NCBI GenBank assembly: GCA_021776195.1
Contig: JAJFGK010000091.1
Coordinates: forward strand, 1 to 44,559
Direction: 5' to 3'
Length of the DNA: 44,559 nucleotides
DNA from: Kiloniellaceae bacterium
GTDB taxonomy: Bacteria; Pseudomonadota; Alphaproteobacteria; Kiloniellales; Kiloniellaceae
Positions 33,655 through 43,294 of this stretch are shown in pieces. The translations under genes and the position numbers were made by a program. The notes beneath the pieces were generated by a model. It searched no databases. It was not told the DNA's origin and worked only from the letters and a program-made list of their open reading frames with translations. How positions within the stretch are numbered: the first letter of the stretch is position 1; each line of letters opens with the position of its first letter.

Positions 33655-36057
33655 TCAATAAACGATGAAATCCGAGGGGTCCAGCAGCGTCGGGGCGATC
33701 CCCTGCAGCACCATGAGGAACTCGCCGCCGGCCGCGACTTGCAGGGTCGCATTGCCGCCGCCATCCACACCGATGGTAACGTCGGAAAATGCCAAGCCGC
33801 CAGCCAGGCCCAATTTGTCCAAGCCATTTTGAAAATCGTTCACCAGGTCGGCCTGAGCGATGGCCGCGCCGCCGTCGCCGGGCCGCAGAATGAACAGGTC
33901 GGCGCCGCCGCCGCCGGTCAGGTCGTCCTGGCCTGCATGGCCGTCGAGAAGGTTGGCGCCGTTGCCGCCGAAAAGGAAATCGTCGAACCCCGAGCCATCG
34001 AGGTTCTCGATGCCGGTGAGCTGGTCCATGCTGCCGAATCCATCCAGGGCATGGCCCGGCGCCACGCTCAATTGCATCGTGGCCGAGAGGTTGCCGATGG
34101 CCCCGCTAGGCGAGCTGGAAAAGGTCACCGTGTCGCTCCCTGGCCCGCCGAGCAGGACATCCACCCCTGCCCCGCCCTCCAGGACGTCGTCGCCGGCAAG
34201 ACCGACGATGGTATCGTTGCCGCCGAGGCCCTTTAGGAAATTGTCCTGGGCCGTGCCGTAAATCTGGTCCGCTCCCCCGGTCGCGGGGTTGGAGGCGATC
34301 AGCTCCACCGAAGTGGCGCCATAGCTGACGTTCAAAAACAGGTTCGGCGTCAAGTTGAGCCCCGCCGTCAGATCGAAAGAACCGTTCACCTGTGCCGCCG
34401 TCAGGACCAGGAAGCTGTCGCCCGGATTGGCCGAGAACCCCGGCAAGGTCTCCACGGCGATCCTGCCAGCCAGATCGGCGGCACCGGTCACGACCAAGAC
34501 GTCATGGCCGGCCCCGTTCATTTCGACCAGGAATTCGCCGGAGGACCCCTGCCGGAAACCGCCATCGATCGTCGCCGTCCCGACCCCCGGTGCTGGCGTG
34601 AAAACGCCAAAATTCCGCAAAATGTGGCCACCGCCGAAATCCAGGAATCCCTGGGCTGTCAGATCGCCGTGGTTCTCGAAAAGACCGCCCAGGACCTCGA
34701 GGCGCCCGCCGTTGCGCACCTCCATGTCCTCGGCGTTGATGAAACGGCCGCCGCTCACGGAGAAGGTTCCGCCGTCGACGAGCAGGTCCCCGTCGTTGCG
34801 GCCCTGGCCCCCGAGAACGCCAAAGTTGCCGCCGGCCACCCGAAAGTCGCTGTTCGCCGAAACGACAAAAAGATTGCTGGTCCCCAGATCGCCATCCTGC
34901 AGCACCAGTCGGACGCCGCCGGAGAGATCCAGATCATAGAGCCGGCGCTGCACCGTGGGATCATCTTCCAGGTAGGTCACAATATCGGTCGCGCTGCCCA
35001 ACAGGGCCCGTGCCCCATCGAGTGGTGGGCTCGAGAAGTCCCAGTTTCTGCCGTTTTGCCAATCCCCGTCCCCGGCACTGCCGGTCCAGCGATAGGCCGC
35101 GCCGGCGATCAGGATCGTCGCCGCCGAATTCGTGGCCCCGGCGGTGGGCACCGGGAAGGGCACGAGAAGCGGGCTGGCGCCAGCCAGAGGCCCGAGGGGG
35201 TCGTCGGCCGCCAGGCGCCCCTGACCCTCGATCAGCGCCGCGAGACTGAAGGCCTCCTCGCCGGCCTCCATCCGCGCCGCGGTGCTGCTGCCCGAGCTGA
35301 GCGGCTGGTCGTCGCCGCGCACCTCGGCCAAGGTCGGGACGCCGGCCTCGGAGTCCTCGCCCGCATCGCCGCCCTGCATTCGCTGGATCCTGCCGAGATC
35401 CCGCAGAAGGCCGCCGAAGAGGGCCTCGACCGCGGCCGGCTCGGCGCGGGCAAGGCCGTCATGAGGCGCGAAGCGATCGCGCACCGCGAGGCTGTCGTTC
35501 TCAGCCGCGAAGATCGTCTCGCCGGCTTCGTTTTCGAAGGTGAAGCGCCCCACCTCGCCGGTCACCGGGTTCTTCAGGTTGGTAATCTGGATGCTGTTGC
35601 CATCGGCGGCAATGCGCACGCCAACCGTGGTCCCGCGAATGCCGATGGTGCCGCTGGGTGTCTTGACGATCATCTCGCCCTCGCCGGCGATTTCGCCGGT
35701 CGCGAAGATGAACAGGCCCTTGACCAGGGTCGTGATAAAGCTGGAGCCGGCGCTTCCGGGATCGAAGATGACCTGGTCCAGGAGCATGGCGGCTTCCTGC
35801 TCCATGACGAAAAGCGTCTCGTCGATGAAGGTCAGCGTCAGCTTACCGTCCGGCCCGGTGGAAACGACATCTTGCTGATAGACCGGGTCACCGGGGCGCA
35901 AAGCCTGAAGTCCGCTGCCGGCACGCGCCACGAAGACCGCGCCCTCGACCGCGCTGACCCGGCCGATTGGCGAGGACGGGCCGTCGTCCGCCTGGGCCAG
36001 TTGCAGAAGGATCGGGCCCTCCCGTCCAGGATCTCCGATGGGCGGCCCGGCGATCAA
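33655..36057 (-). CDS. FecR-domain plus RTX calcium-binding secreted protein
   Basis: This is an 800-residue protein. A FecR-type domain spans about residues 30-165 (SAVEGAVFVARAGSGLQALR, VKTPSGTIGIRGTTVGVRI). A middle part is beta-strand-repeat-like, with WTGSAGDGDWQNGRNWD and Gly/Asn-rich repeats such as GGTFSVSGGRF and GGLFENHGDLTAQG. The C-terminus carries RTX nonapeptides (GGNDTIVGLAGDDVLEGGAG near residue 610, and LLDGHAGQDDLTGGGGADLF near residue 700). No Sec signal is seen, so type I secretion via the C-terminus is likely; no transporter genes are nearby. The start is TTG at 36057, 3 bp after the diguanylate cyclase stop; AGGA is very close to it, so the exact start is uncertain. Function is probably surface adhesion or matrix (inference). 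Confidence 0.8.
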   Translation of the reverse strand: MIAGPPIGDPGREGPILLQLAQADDGPSSPIGRVSAVEGAVFVARAGSGLQALRPGDPVYQQDVVSTGPDGKLTLTFIDETLFVMEQEAAMLLDQVIFDPGSAGSSFITTLVKGLFIFATGEIAGEGEMIVKTPSGTIGIRGTTVGVRIAADGNSIQITNLKNPVTGEVGRFTFENEAGETIFAAENDSLAVRDRFAPHDGLARAEPAAVEALFGGLLRDLGRIQRMQGGDAGEDSEAGVPTLAEVRGDDQPLSSGSSTAARMEAGEEAFSLAALIEGQGRLAADDPLGPLAGASPLLVPFPVPTAGATNSAATILIAGAAYRWTGSAGDGDWQNGRNWDFSSPPLDGARALLGSATDIVTYLEDDPTVQRRLYDLDLSGGVRLVLQDGDLGTSNLFVVSANSDFRVAGGNFGVLGGQGRNDGDLLVDGGTFSVSGGRFINAEDMEVRNGGRLEVLGGLFENHGDLTAQGFLDFGGGHILRNFGVFTPAPGVGTATIDGGFRQGSSGEFLVEMNGAGHDVLVVTGAADLAGRIAVETLPGFSANPGDSFLVLTAAQVNGSFDLTAGLNLTPNLFLNVSYGATSVELIASNPATGGADQIYGTAQDNFLKGLGGNDTIVGLAGDDVLEGGAGVDVLLGGPGSDTVTFSSSPSGAIGNLSATMQLSVAPGHALDGFGSMDQLTGIENLDGSGFDDFLFGGNGANLLDGHAGQDDLTGGGGADLFILRPGDGGAAIAQADLVNDFQNGLDKLGLAGGLAFSDVTIGVDGGGNATLQVAAGGEFLMVLQGIAPTLLDPSDFIVY

Positions 36058-36060
36058 GTC

Positions 36061-37266
36061 CTATCCCCGTACAACCCGATTCCGGCCCGTGCGCTTGGCC
36101 TCGTAGAGTGCCTTGTCGGCCTTGTCCAACAGATGATCGATGGGCTCTTGGGGATCGCAATCGATCAGGCCGATCGATACCGTGAAGCTGATCGGGTCGG
36201 TCAGTCCCTCGACCGAAACCCGCAGCCTGGCGAGGCTTTGGCGGAACCGTTCGGAGACCCCCGCCGCAGCCTCCGCATCGCATTCCGGCGCCAGGATGGC
36301 AAATTCCTCGCCGCCCAGGCGGCCCAGCAGGTCTTGACCGCGAAGCCCTTCGTGACAGCAGTCGGCAAAGGCCTTCAGAACAACATCCCCCGCCTTGTGG
36401 CCGTGCGTGTCGTTCACTTTCTTGAAGTGATCGATGTCCAGCATCATGAGCGCCACCGGCCGGCCATAGCGGGCCGCCCGCTTCAATTCGCGTTCGCTGG
36501 CCTCGAAAAAGGCCCGGCGATTGCTGACCCCGGTCAAGGGATCGGTCGAGGCGAGGCATCTCAGTTCCTCCTCGACGGCCTGACGCCGGGCGATCTCATC
36601 GCTCAAGGCACGGGTTCGCTCCTCGACCTCCCGTTCCAGCCGCTGCGCCCGCTCGGTCACATAGCGGACCATGGCCTCGAAGGTCTGGGACAGTGGACCG
36701 AGCCCCTCCCCGCTGCGCGATAGGGCATCGAGAAGGGCCGGATCGAACTTGTCGCTCACCAGATTTTCCGCCACCAAACAGAGGTGGGCCAGCGGTTCCG
36801 TCGTGTCTTTCAGCTTTCGGGCGACGAGCTTGAGCAGCGCGGAGGGCCAACGCGGGTCGCTCGAGATAACGGCCCGGAAGGGGCCGTGCGGAATCCGCAC
36901 CAGGGAAAGGGTTTCCTTGGCTATGACCGTGGCGCCGTGGGCCTCGCCGAGGATCAGGGACAGTTCGCCCAGCACCCCCCCGCGCCCCAACTCCACGACA
37001 AGCTGGTCGACCTCTTGCACCGGCAAAACCACCTGGGCCGTACCCTGGTCGACTACGAAGACGTCACCACAGGCATCGCCCTTGCGCATGATCGTGGCGC
37101 CGGCGGGGAACCCCTCGATACTGCAATGGGGTGCCAGTACCTCGACGATTTCGGGATCGAAGGACGTAAAAAAGGGATTGCTCAGCAGACGGCCGGTCAG
37201 GCCGCGAAGCTTCGACTGCGTCCCGTCCAACACGACAGCATTGCTGGCGGCCATGCCACTAGCCAT
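36061..37266 (-). CDS. Cyclic-nucleotide-binding / GGDEF diguanylate cyclase
   Basis: This is a 401-residue protein. Residues about 30-145 form a cNMP-binding domain (AGATIMRKGDACGDVFVVDQ, GRGGVLGELSLILGE). A helical, coiled-coil linker (LEREVEERTRALSDEIARRQ) follows. The GGDEF domain starts at DPLTGVSNRRAFF. The active site is GGEEF near residue 320, with RGQD five residues earlier as the product-inhibition I-site, so it should make c-di-GMP and be feedback-inhibited. The cNMP pocket arginine is not obvious, so the ligand is unknown. The ATG at 37266 has GGAGG 7 nt upstream. The FecR-RTX gene follows after 3 bp. Confidence 0.9.
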   Translation of the reverse strand: MASGMAASNAVVLDGTQSKLRGLTGRLLSNPFFTSFDPEIVEVLAPHCSIEGFPAGATIMRKGDACGDVFVVDQGTAQVVLPVQEVDQLVVELGRGGVLGELSLILGEAHGATVIAKETLSLVRIPHGPFRAVISSDPRWPSALLKLVARKLKDTTEPLAHLCLVAENLVSDKFDPALLDALSRSGEGLGPLSQTFEAMVRYVTERAQRLEREVEERTRALSDEIARRQAVEEELRCLASTDPLTGVSNRRAFFEASERELKRAARYGRPVALMMLDIDHFKKVNDTHGHKAGDVVLKAFADCCHEGLRGQDLLGRLGGEEFAILAPECDAEAAAGVSERFRQSLARLRVSVEGLTDPISFTVSIGLIDCDPQEPIDHLLDKADKALYEAKRTGRNRVVRG

Positions 37267-37450
37267 GACTATTCCTCCCGCGCGACGGCAAACGACCCAG
37301 GCGAAAACCGCCTGGCCGGCGCCGTCCGATCCCCTCGTGAACTCCGGATCGGCGACAAGTCTATCGGGAAGACCTAACGAAAAGTTTAATCGAATTGAGG
37401 GCAGTTCCTGCGCATCGGCCCGCGGATCCTGGCGAATTCGGACGGAAATC

Positions 37451-38641
37451 CTACCCCACGGAACGCTCCAGCAGTGCCACGGGACGACCACCTTTGGTAT
37501 AAACTCTAGGAACGAAGGGATTGAGGTGATTGAGCAGGCTGTAGACCATCCAGCCGGCCTCCCTGGCGGTACTGGCCAGGTCGTTTTCGCCGTCGCGGCC
37601 GAAAACCTCGACCGCGTCGCCGACCTCGAGGTCCAGCCCCGTGGCATCGAAGAGAAAGTGGTTCAGAGAGACCGACCCGATGGAATTCCTGATGCTGTCG
37701 CCGACCCGCACCCGGCCCTTGTTCGCCATCTCGCGGGGAATGGCGTCGTAGAAGCCGACGTGGAGGGTGGCGATGCGCATGCGCTCGGGCGCCGTGAAAC
37801 GGCCGAAGTAGGTCACCGACTGGCCGGGCTCGACCCATTTCAGATGCTCCACCCGAGCCTTGAAGCTGAGGCACTGGCGCAACGCCAGCCCGGCGTCGCG
37901 GTCGGCCGGCTCGGGATAGACGCCAAAGAGCGCCATGGCGGGTCGCACCATGTCGAACCAGCTGAAGGGATAGTGGAAGATGGCGTGGCTGCTGCCCATG
38001 GAGCGCAGCCCCGGGTCGATGCCCTTGGCCGCCAGGGCTTCGAGCAGGGCCTGGAATCTCTCGAACATACCCCGGTCCTTGTCGGGATCCTGCATGAAGG
38101 TCGAGAAGGTCCCGCGAATCTCCAGCCAGGGGTCCGCCGCCAGGCTTTCCATGAAGGCGAGCGCCTCGTCCGCCGGCACGCCGACCCGGCGCAGCCCGCT
38201 GTCGATCTTGACGAAGACCCCGGCCTTGCGGCCGAGCCCCGCCGCGGCAGCCGACAGGCGCCCGGCCAACTCCGGCGTGTAGACCACCTGGGTCACGCCG
38301 GCCTCGACGATCCGGCGCCCCTGGGCCTCGCCATAGAGGGCGTCCATGTTGACCACCTGGCAATCGAGACCCGCCGCCCTGATCGCCAGAGCCTCGCTGG
38401 TCTTGGCAACCATCAGCCAGCCGACGCCCTGCTCCACCAGGGCCGCGGAAATGGGAATCAGGCCATGACCATAGGCATCGTTCTTCACCACCGGCATCAT
38501 CTCGACCGCGCAGCGCGCGCGGATCGCCGCCAGATTGGCGGCCAAGGCATCGAGGTCGATCTCGAACCAGCCGCCGAACTCCGCCTTGCGGGCCTCGATC
38601 GCGTCGGGTTGAGGTTGTTGGGCGAAGTAGTCGCTGGTCAT
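37451..38641 (-). CDS. Divergent alanine racemase paralogue (amino-acid racemase)
   Basis: This is a 396-residue PLP fold-III racemase. Lys53 in MPVVKNDAYGHGL is the PLP lysine. KIDSGLRRVG, VRPAMALFG and SVTYFGRFTA (probable catalytic Tyr278) follow the Alr order. It departs from canonical Alr in the C-terminal part: where Alr has GRVSMD this protein has GSVSLNH, so the active-site Asp is replaced. The usual Y-A-D-G motif reads GFYDAIPR. It may act on another amino acid. AAAGGGG lies 8 nt before the ATG at 38641. It is divergent from a complete amino-acid ABC transporter, 148 bp away. The window also has the canonical alr at 18512-19705. Confidence 0.85.
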   Translation of the reverse strand: MTSDYFAQQPQPDAIEARKAEFGGWFEIDLDALAANLAAIRARCAVEMMPVVKNDAYGHGLIPISAALVEQGVGWLMVAKTSEALAIRAAGLDCQVVNMDALYGEAQGRRIVEAGVTQVVYTPELAGRLSAAAAGLGRKAGVFVKIDSGLRRVGVPADEALAFMESLAADPWLEIRGTFSTFMQDPDKDRGMFERFQALLEALAAKGIDPGLRSMGSSHAIFHYPFSWFDMVRPAMALFGVYPEPADRDAGLALRQCLSFKARVEHLKWVEPGQSVTYFGRFTAPERMRIATLHVGFYDAIPREMANKGRVRVGDSIRNSIGSVSLNHFLFDATGLDLEVGDAVEVFGRDGENDLASTAREAGWMVYSLLNHLNPFVPRVYTKGGRPVALLERSVG

Positions 38642-38789
38642 GACGGGGCCCCTTTCGATTGAACCGCGGCCAGACTATCGCAGCCGCTGTCGGCGGTCAC
38701 GCGGCCCGATGGGCTTTCGCCTTGCCGCTGCATCAAGGCGAGCGCTAGTGTTGCCGACAAAGAAAATCTGCATGGAGGCAAGGCATTCA

Positions 38790-39647
38790 ATGACTTCTTA
38801 CATCCTGCGCGGCGCGACCATGGCCTTTCTTGGCGCGGCTGCCCTGTTCACCGCCGCGACGGCGGCCTCGGCCCAGGACAAGACCTACAAGGTGGGTCTC
38901 GACGGGACCTTCGCCCCCCACGCCATGCCCAAGCTTGGCGGCGGCGTCGAGGGTTTCAATGTCGACCTGGCCAATGAGATCGGCCGGCGCCTGGGGGCCA
39001 AGATGGAAATCACGGCGGCCCAGTGGTCCGGGCTCCTGCCGGGCATGCAGGCCGGCACCTATGATTTCATCGTCGCCCCGACCACGGTCACCGAGGAGCG
39101 CACCAAGACCCTGCTTTTCACCGAGGGCTACCTGAACACCGACTTCCAGTTCGTGATCAAGAAGGGCGGACCCACGATCAATGGCCTGGAGGATCTGAAG
39201 GGCGAGACGATTGCCGTCAACAAGGGCTCGGCCTACGACCGCTGGGCACGCAATTTGATCGAACAGGTCGGCTGGAACGTGGAGTCCTACGGCACCAACA
39301 CCGATGCCGTCGCCGCCGTTCTGGCGGGACGCGCCGTCGCCAACGTCGCCGGCAACACGGTCTCGGCCTGGGCGGTGAAGAAGAACAAGCAGCTCGAGCT
39401 GTCCTACCTCCACTCCACCGGCAGGGTCTTCTCCATGCCCTTCCGCAAGGACGACACGGCCACCCGCAACATGGTCGAAGAAGCCATGGAGTGCATGAAG
39501 CTCGACGGCACCATGGCGGCCCTGGCCGAAAAATGGTTCGGCGTGACGCCCCGTCCGGGTGACGCGGCCACCACGGTCAGCCTCGGCTACGGCATCGCGG
39601 GCATGGAGGGCTACGACCCAACGCCCCACGTCCCGAACTGCAACTAG
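38790..39647 (+). CDS. Polar amino-acid ABC transporter substrate-binding protein
   Basis: This is a 285-residue periplasmic protein of SBP family 3. The signal peptide MTSYILRGATMAFLGAAALF ends near AASAQDK. Family landmarks are KVGLDGTFAPHAMPK, GFNVDLANEIGRRLGAK, PTTVTEERTKTLLFTE (ligand site), DLKGETIAVNKGSAYDRWA and EEAMECMKLDGTMAALAEKWFG. Ligand specificity cannot be read from the sequence. The ATG at 38790 has AAGG 6 nt upstream; an ATG at 38772 would lengthen the signal. The ATPase gene follows after 13 bp. Confidence 0.92.
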   Translation: MTSYILRGATMAFLGAAALFTAATAASAQDKTYKVGLDGTFAPHAMPKLGGGVEGFNVDLANEIGRRLGAKMEITAAQWSGLLPGMQAGTYDFIVAPTTVTEERTKTLLFTEGYLNTDFQFVIKKGGPTINGLEDLKGETIAVNKGSAYDRWARNLIEQVGWNVESYGTNTDAVAAVLAGRAVANVAGNTVSAWAVKKNKQLELSYLHSTGRVFSMPFRKDDTATRNMVEEAMECMKLDGTMAALAEKWFGVTPRPGDAATTVSLGYGIAGMEGYDPTPHVPNCN

Positions 39648-39660
39648 CGGCACCGTCAAG

Positions 39661-40488
<828 letters not shown>

Positions 40489-40499
40489 TCGGAAAGTTC

Positions 40500-41183
40500 A
40501 TGTCCGCCTGGGATCGCTTCCTCTTCACCTTCTTCAATGCCGACGTTCTGGGCGAGTACTGGCCGGCGATCCTGGACGGCTTCTGGCTCACCTGCTGGCT
40601 GGCGCTGTTGGTGGTGCTGGCGGGGATCGGCCTCGGCCTGGTCCTGGCCCTGGTCCGCACCCTGGGCATTCGCGCCGTCAATCTGCTGATCGTGTTCTAT
40701 GCCGACAGCCTGCGCGCCCTGCCGCCGCTGGTGCTGATCCTGATCGTCTACTTCGGCCTGCCCTCGCTCGGCCTGTCGCTCAGCGGCTTCGTCTGCGTCT
40801 GGCTGGTCCTCACCTTGGTGCTGGCCGCCTTCGCCGAGGAGATCTTTCGTGCCGGCATTCTCGCCGTGGACAAGGGCCAGTGGCAGGCGGCCCGCTCCAC
40901 CGGCCTGGGCTTCGCTCAAACCCTGCTCTATGTCGTCCTGCCCCAGGCGGTACGGATCACCATTCCGCCGCTGACCAACCGGACCATCGCGATCACCAAG
41001 AACACGGCGCTGGGGACCGTCGTCGGGGTCGGCGAGATTCTCAACCAGGCGACCACCGCCCAGTCCTTCTCGGGCAATGCCTCGCCCCTGATGCTGGGCG
41101 CCGTCGCCTACCTGCTGCTCTTCATTCCCGTGGTCGCTCTCGGCCGCTGGGTCGAGACGCGATTTGCCTGGCGCCGGGCCTGA
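40500..41183 (+). CDS. Amino-acid ABC transporter permease 1
   Basis: This is a 227-residue HisM/GlnP-type permease. About five transmembrane helices are visible. Family motifs are DSLRALPPLVLILIVYFGLP, EEIFRAGILAVDKGQWQAAR (the EAA-type loop contacting the ATPase), STGLGFAQTLLYVVLPQAVR and ITKNTALGTVVGVGEIL. ATG at 40500 is 11 bp after the ATPase stop. It forms a heterodimer with the next gene product. Confidence 0.92.
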   Translation: MSAWDRFLFTFFNADVLGEYWPAILDGFWLTCWLALLVVLAGIGLGLVLALVRTLGIRAVNLLIVFYADSLRALPPLVLILIVYFGLPSLGLSLSGFVCVWLVLTLVLAAFAEEIFRAGILAVDKGQWQAARSTGLGFAQTLLYVVLPQAVRITIPPLTNRTIAITKNTALGTVVGVGEILNQATTAQSFSGNASPLMLGAVAYLLLFIPVVALGRWVETRFAWRRA

Positions 41184-41199
41184 TGGGGATGCCGGCCTG

Positions 41200-41865
41200 A
41201 TGGAAAACTTGATCGAGAACTTCTTTAACTGGGAGATCATGCGTCAGGCCCTGCCGACGGTCTTTCAGGGGTTTTTGATGACCCTGCTGCTCTGCGCCAC
41301 GGTGATCCCGGTGGGCTTCGCCGCCGGCTTGGTCGTCGCCCTGCTGTCGGGCGTCAAGGCGCGGCCGGTGCGCTGGACGGTCATCGCCTTCGTCGACTTC
41401 TTCCGCGCCTTCCCGCCCCTGGTGTTGTTGATCTTCATCCACGCCGGCCTGCCCTTCGCCGGCATCGAGCTGTCGCCCTTCGCCGCCGTGGTGCTGGCCT
41501 TCATGCTCAACACCTCGAGCTACTACGGCGAGATCATCCGCGCCGGGATCGAAAGCGTCGGCGCCGGCCAGATGGAGGCGGCGCGCTCGACCGGCCTGAG
41601 CAAGCTGCAGGGCCTGCGCGACGTGGTGCTGCCCCAGGCCCTGCGCAACGTGCTGCCGGATCTGGTGAGCAACACCCTGGAGGTCGCCAAGCTGACCTCC
41701 ATCGCCAGCGTCGTCGCCCTGCCCGAGCTGCTCTATTCCGCCGACATGGCCCGCTCGCTCACCTACAACGCCTCGCCCATCGTGCTGGCCGCCGCGCTCT
41801 ATCTGCTGTTGCTCTGGCCGGTGGTCCGCCTGCTGAGCCGCCTGGAGCACCGGGCCCTGGCGTAG
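41200..41865 (+). CDS. Amino-acid ABC transporter permease 2
   Basis: This is a 221-residue second permease of the same family. DFFRAFPPLVLLIFIHAGLP, YYGEIIRAGIESVGAGQMEA, STGLSKLQGLRDVVLPQALR and EVAKLTSIASVVALPELLYS align with permease 1 position by position. The pair is a heterodimeric channel with the upstream ATPase and binding protein, so a complete importer is present. The ATG at 41200 is 16 bp after the previous stop. Convergent with the NTF2-like gene; no terminator is seen in the 11-bp gap. Confidence 0.92.
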   Translation: MENLIENFFNWEIMRQALPTVFQGFLMTLLLCATVIPVGFAAGLVVALLSGVKARPVRWTVIAFVDFFRAFPPLVLLIFIHAGLPFAGIELSPFAAVVLAFMLNTSSYYGEIIRAGIESVGAGQMEAARSTGLSKLQGLRDVVLPQALRNVLPDLVSNTLEVAKLTSIASVVALPELLYSADMARSLTYNASPIVLAAALYLLLLWPVVRLLSRLEHRALA

Positions 41866-41876
41866 GCAGCAGGGAT

Positions 41877-42683
41877 TCACCCGCCGCCGATGTTGACGCT
41901 CAGGCCGACCAGCTTCCAGCTCATCCCCTCCAGGGTGTAGGTCATCTTGAAATCGGTGCGGTCCGGCGTGGTCGGGTAGAAACCTTCGACCACGAGAGAG
42001 CCCTCGTCGTCGAAGCCGGGCGGCTGGGAGAAGACCGGGCTCATGCCGGCGGTCACCTTGAGGGCGTCGCCGAGCGCGAAGAAGGCGCCGTAGATCTCGT
42101 CGAAGCGCGCCACGCTGAACTGCGACTTGAAGGCGATCGAGGCCTGGTCGTGGAGGCCCTGCATGGAGCGCGCGGCCACCGAGGTGGCGAAGACGCCCAT
42201 GGTCTCGTGGACCAGCGCCACGAGCTCTGCCTCGGGCGGCATGCGCCCCGGCGCATTGGCCAGCTCCAGATCCGCGCTATCGACCCGCAGGCGGTGGATC
42301 CGCCAGTGGTCGCCTTGCTTCACGAAGTCGATTTCCACGCCGCGGGTAGTCTCGTCGTCGTACCGCAGATTGCCCGTCAGGTGCCCGGCCGGGCCGCCGC
42401 CGATGGAGGTTTCGACGCTGCGATTACCCCAGCTCGTCTCCTTCAGGCGGTCCAGCGCCAGGCCCTCGGAAAAGGCCGTCAATTGCTCCAGGCTGGTGCC
42501 ATTGCGGAACTGCGGCGAGGTCCGCTCGTGGGCCGCTGCGACCTGGCCGGCGGCCAGCTCGTCCAGAAAGCCCTCGGCGATCTCGACCAGGGGCGATGTC
42601 GCTCTGAAGATGAAAAACACCAGGAGTCCGATGGCGAGAACGACACCGCCGACCCCGATTGCGATTTTCTTGCCCAGTGACAT
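41877..42683 (-). CDS. Membrane-anchored NTF2-like protein, uncharacterised
   Basis: This is a 268-residue protein. An N-terminal transmembrane anchor (MSLGKKIAIGVGGVVLAIGL) is followed by a soluble part that resembles two tandem NTF2-like domains. Each begins with a helix containing hydrophobic and Gly residues (VEIAEGFLDELAAGQVAAAH, then VHETMGVFATSVAARSMQGL). Each then has strands such as TRGVEIDFVKQGDHWRIHRL and RTDFKMTYTLEGMSWKLVGL. The doubling is visible in the paired W-based strands WRIHRLRV and WKLVGLSV. Function is unknown. ATG at 42683; divergent from the cupin gene, 119 bp. Confidence 0.65.
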   Translation of the reverse strand: MSLGKKIAIGVGGVVLAIGLLVFFIFRATSPLVEIAEGFLDELAAGQVAAAHERTSPQFRNGTSLEQLTAFSEGLALDRLKETSWGNRSVETSIGGGPAGHLTGNLRYDDETTRGVEIDFVKQGDHWRIHRLRVDSADLELANAPGRMPPEAELVALVHETMGVFATSVAARSMQGLHDQASIAFKSQFSVARFDEIYGAFFALGDALKVTAGMSPVFSQPPGFDDEGSLVVEGFYPTTPDRTDFKMTYTLEGMSWKLVGLSVNIGGG

Positions 42684-42802
42684 GGCCCCCTCCCTCTTGC
42701 CCGCACAGCATGGCCCAGTCCCGGCCGCGAAATCCACTGTTCAAACTGACTCTACTGGAGGAAGCTAGTGGATTGCCCGGCACAAGAAAGGAACCCCGCG
42801 CG

Positions 42803-43294
42803 ATGACCGATCTCGAAAGCTGCCGCAACCACGCCGTTGTCGTGCAACCCGGCGAAGGCGCGTCCTTCTGGCAGCCCAAGCCGGCCAACGGTCACTCCGA
42901 TCCCACCCTGGTGCCGGCCAATACGAAGTTCGGGGGCTTCTCCATGGGCTACCAGACCATCGCGCCCCATTCCCGGATCCGCGCCCACTCCCACGGCGAG
43001 CAGGTCGAGCTGCAGATCTGTTTTTCCGGCCGCGGCCATGTGGAGGTGAACGAGGTCCGCCACGAGCTGGTGCCGGGGACGGCCTGTTTCCTCGGCCCCG
43101 ACGTGCGCCACGAGATCTTCAACGACAGCGACGAGGACCTGGTGCAGCTCTGGGTGATCGGCCCGGCCGGCCTGGAAGACTTCTTCCAGTCGATCGGCCG
43201 CCCGCGCAGGCAGGACGAGGCCCCGCCGGAACCTTTCGACCGGCCCGAGAACGTGGTCGCCATCGAACGCGCCATGGGTTTCGAGGGCACCTAG
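42803..43294 (+). CDS. Cupin domain protein
   Basis: This is a 163-residue single-cupin protein. Motif 1 is IRAHSHGEQVELQICFSGRG, with the His/Glu metal-binding pattern, and motif 2 is PGTACFLGPDVRHEIFNDSD. A metal-dependent role or sensor role is likely, but the substrate is unknown. AAAGGAA lies about 10 nt before the ATG at 42803. The stop codon TAG (43292-43294) lies inside the terminal CTAG of the palindromic element that starts at 43291. The native C-terminus may therefore have been trimmed or extended by the insertion. Confidence 0.8.
   Translation: MTDLESCRNHAVVVQPGEGASFWQPKPANGHSDPTLVPANTKFGGFSMGYQTIAPHSRIRAHSHGEQVELQICFSGRGHVEVNEVRHELVPGTACFLGPDVRHEIFNDSDEDLVQLWVIGPAGLEDFFQSIGRPRRQDEAPPEPFDRPENVVAIERAMGFEGT

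Noticed and set aside
27973..38662. Very long open frames antisense to der/bamB, the FecR-RTX gene and the second racemase (663-764 codons)
   Set aside because: They are mirror frames of real genes in GC-rich DNA; their translations are low-complexity Arg/Gly/Pro-rich with no domain, and the opposite strand has clear families.
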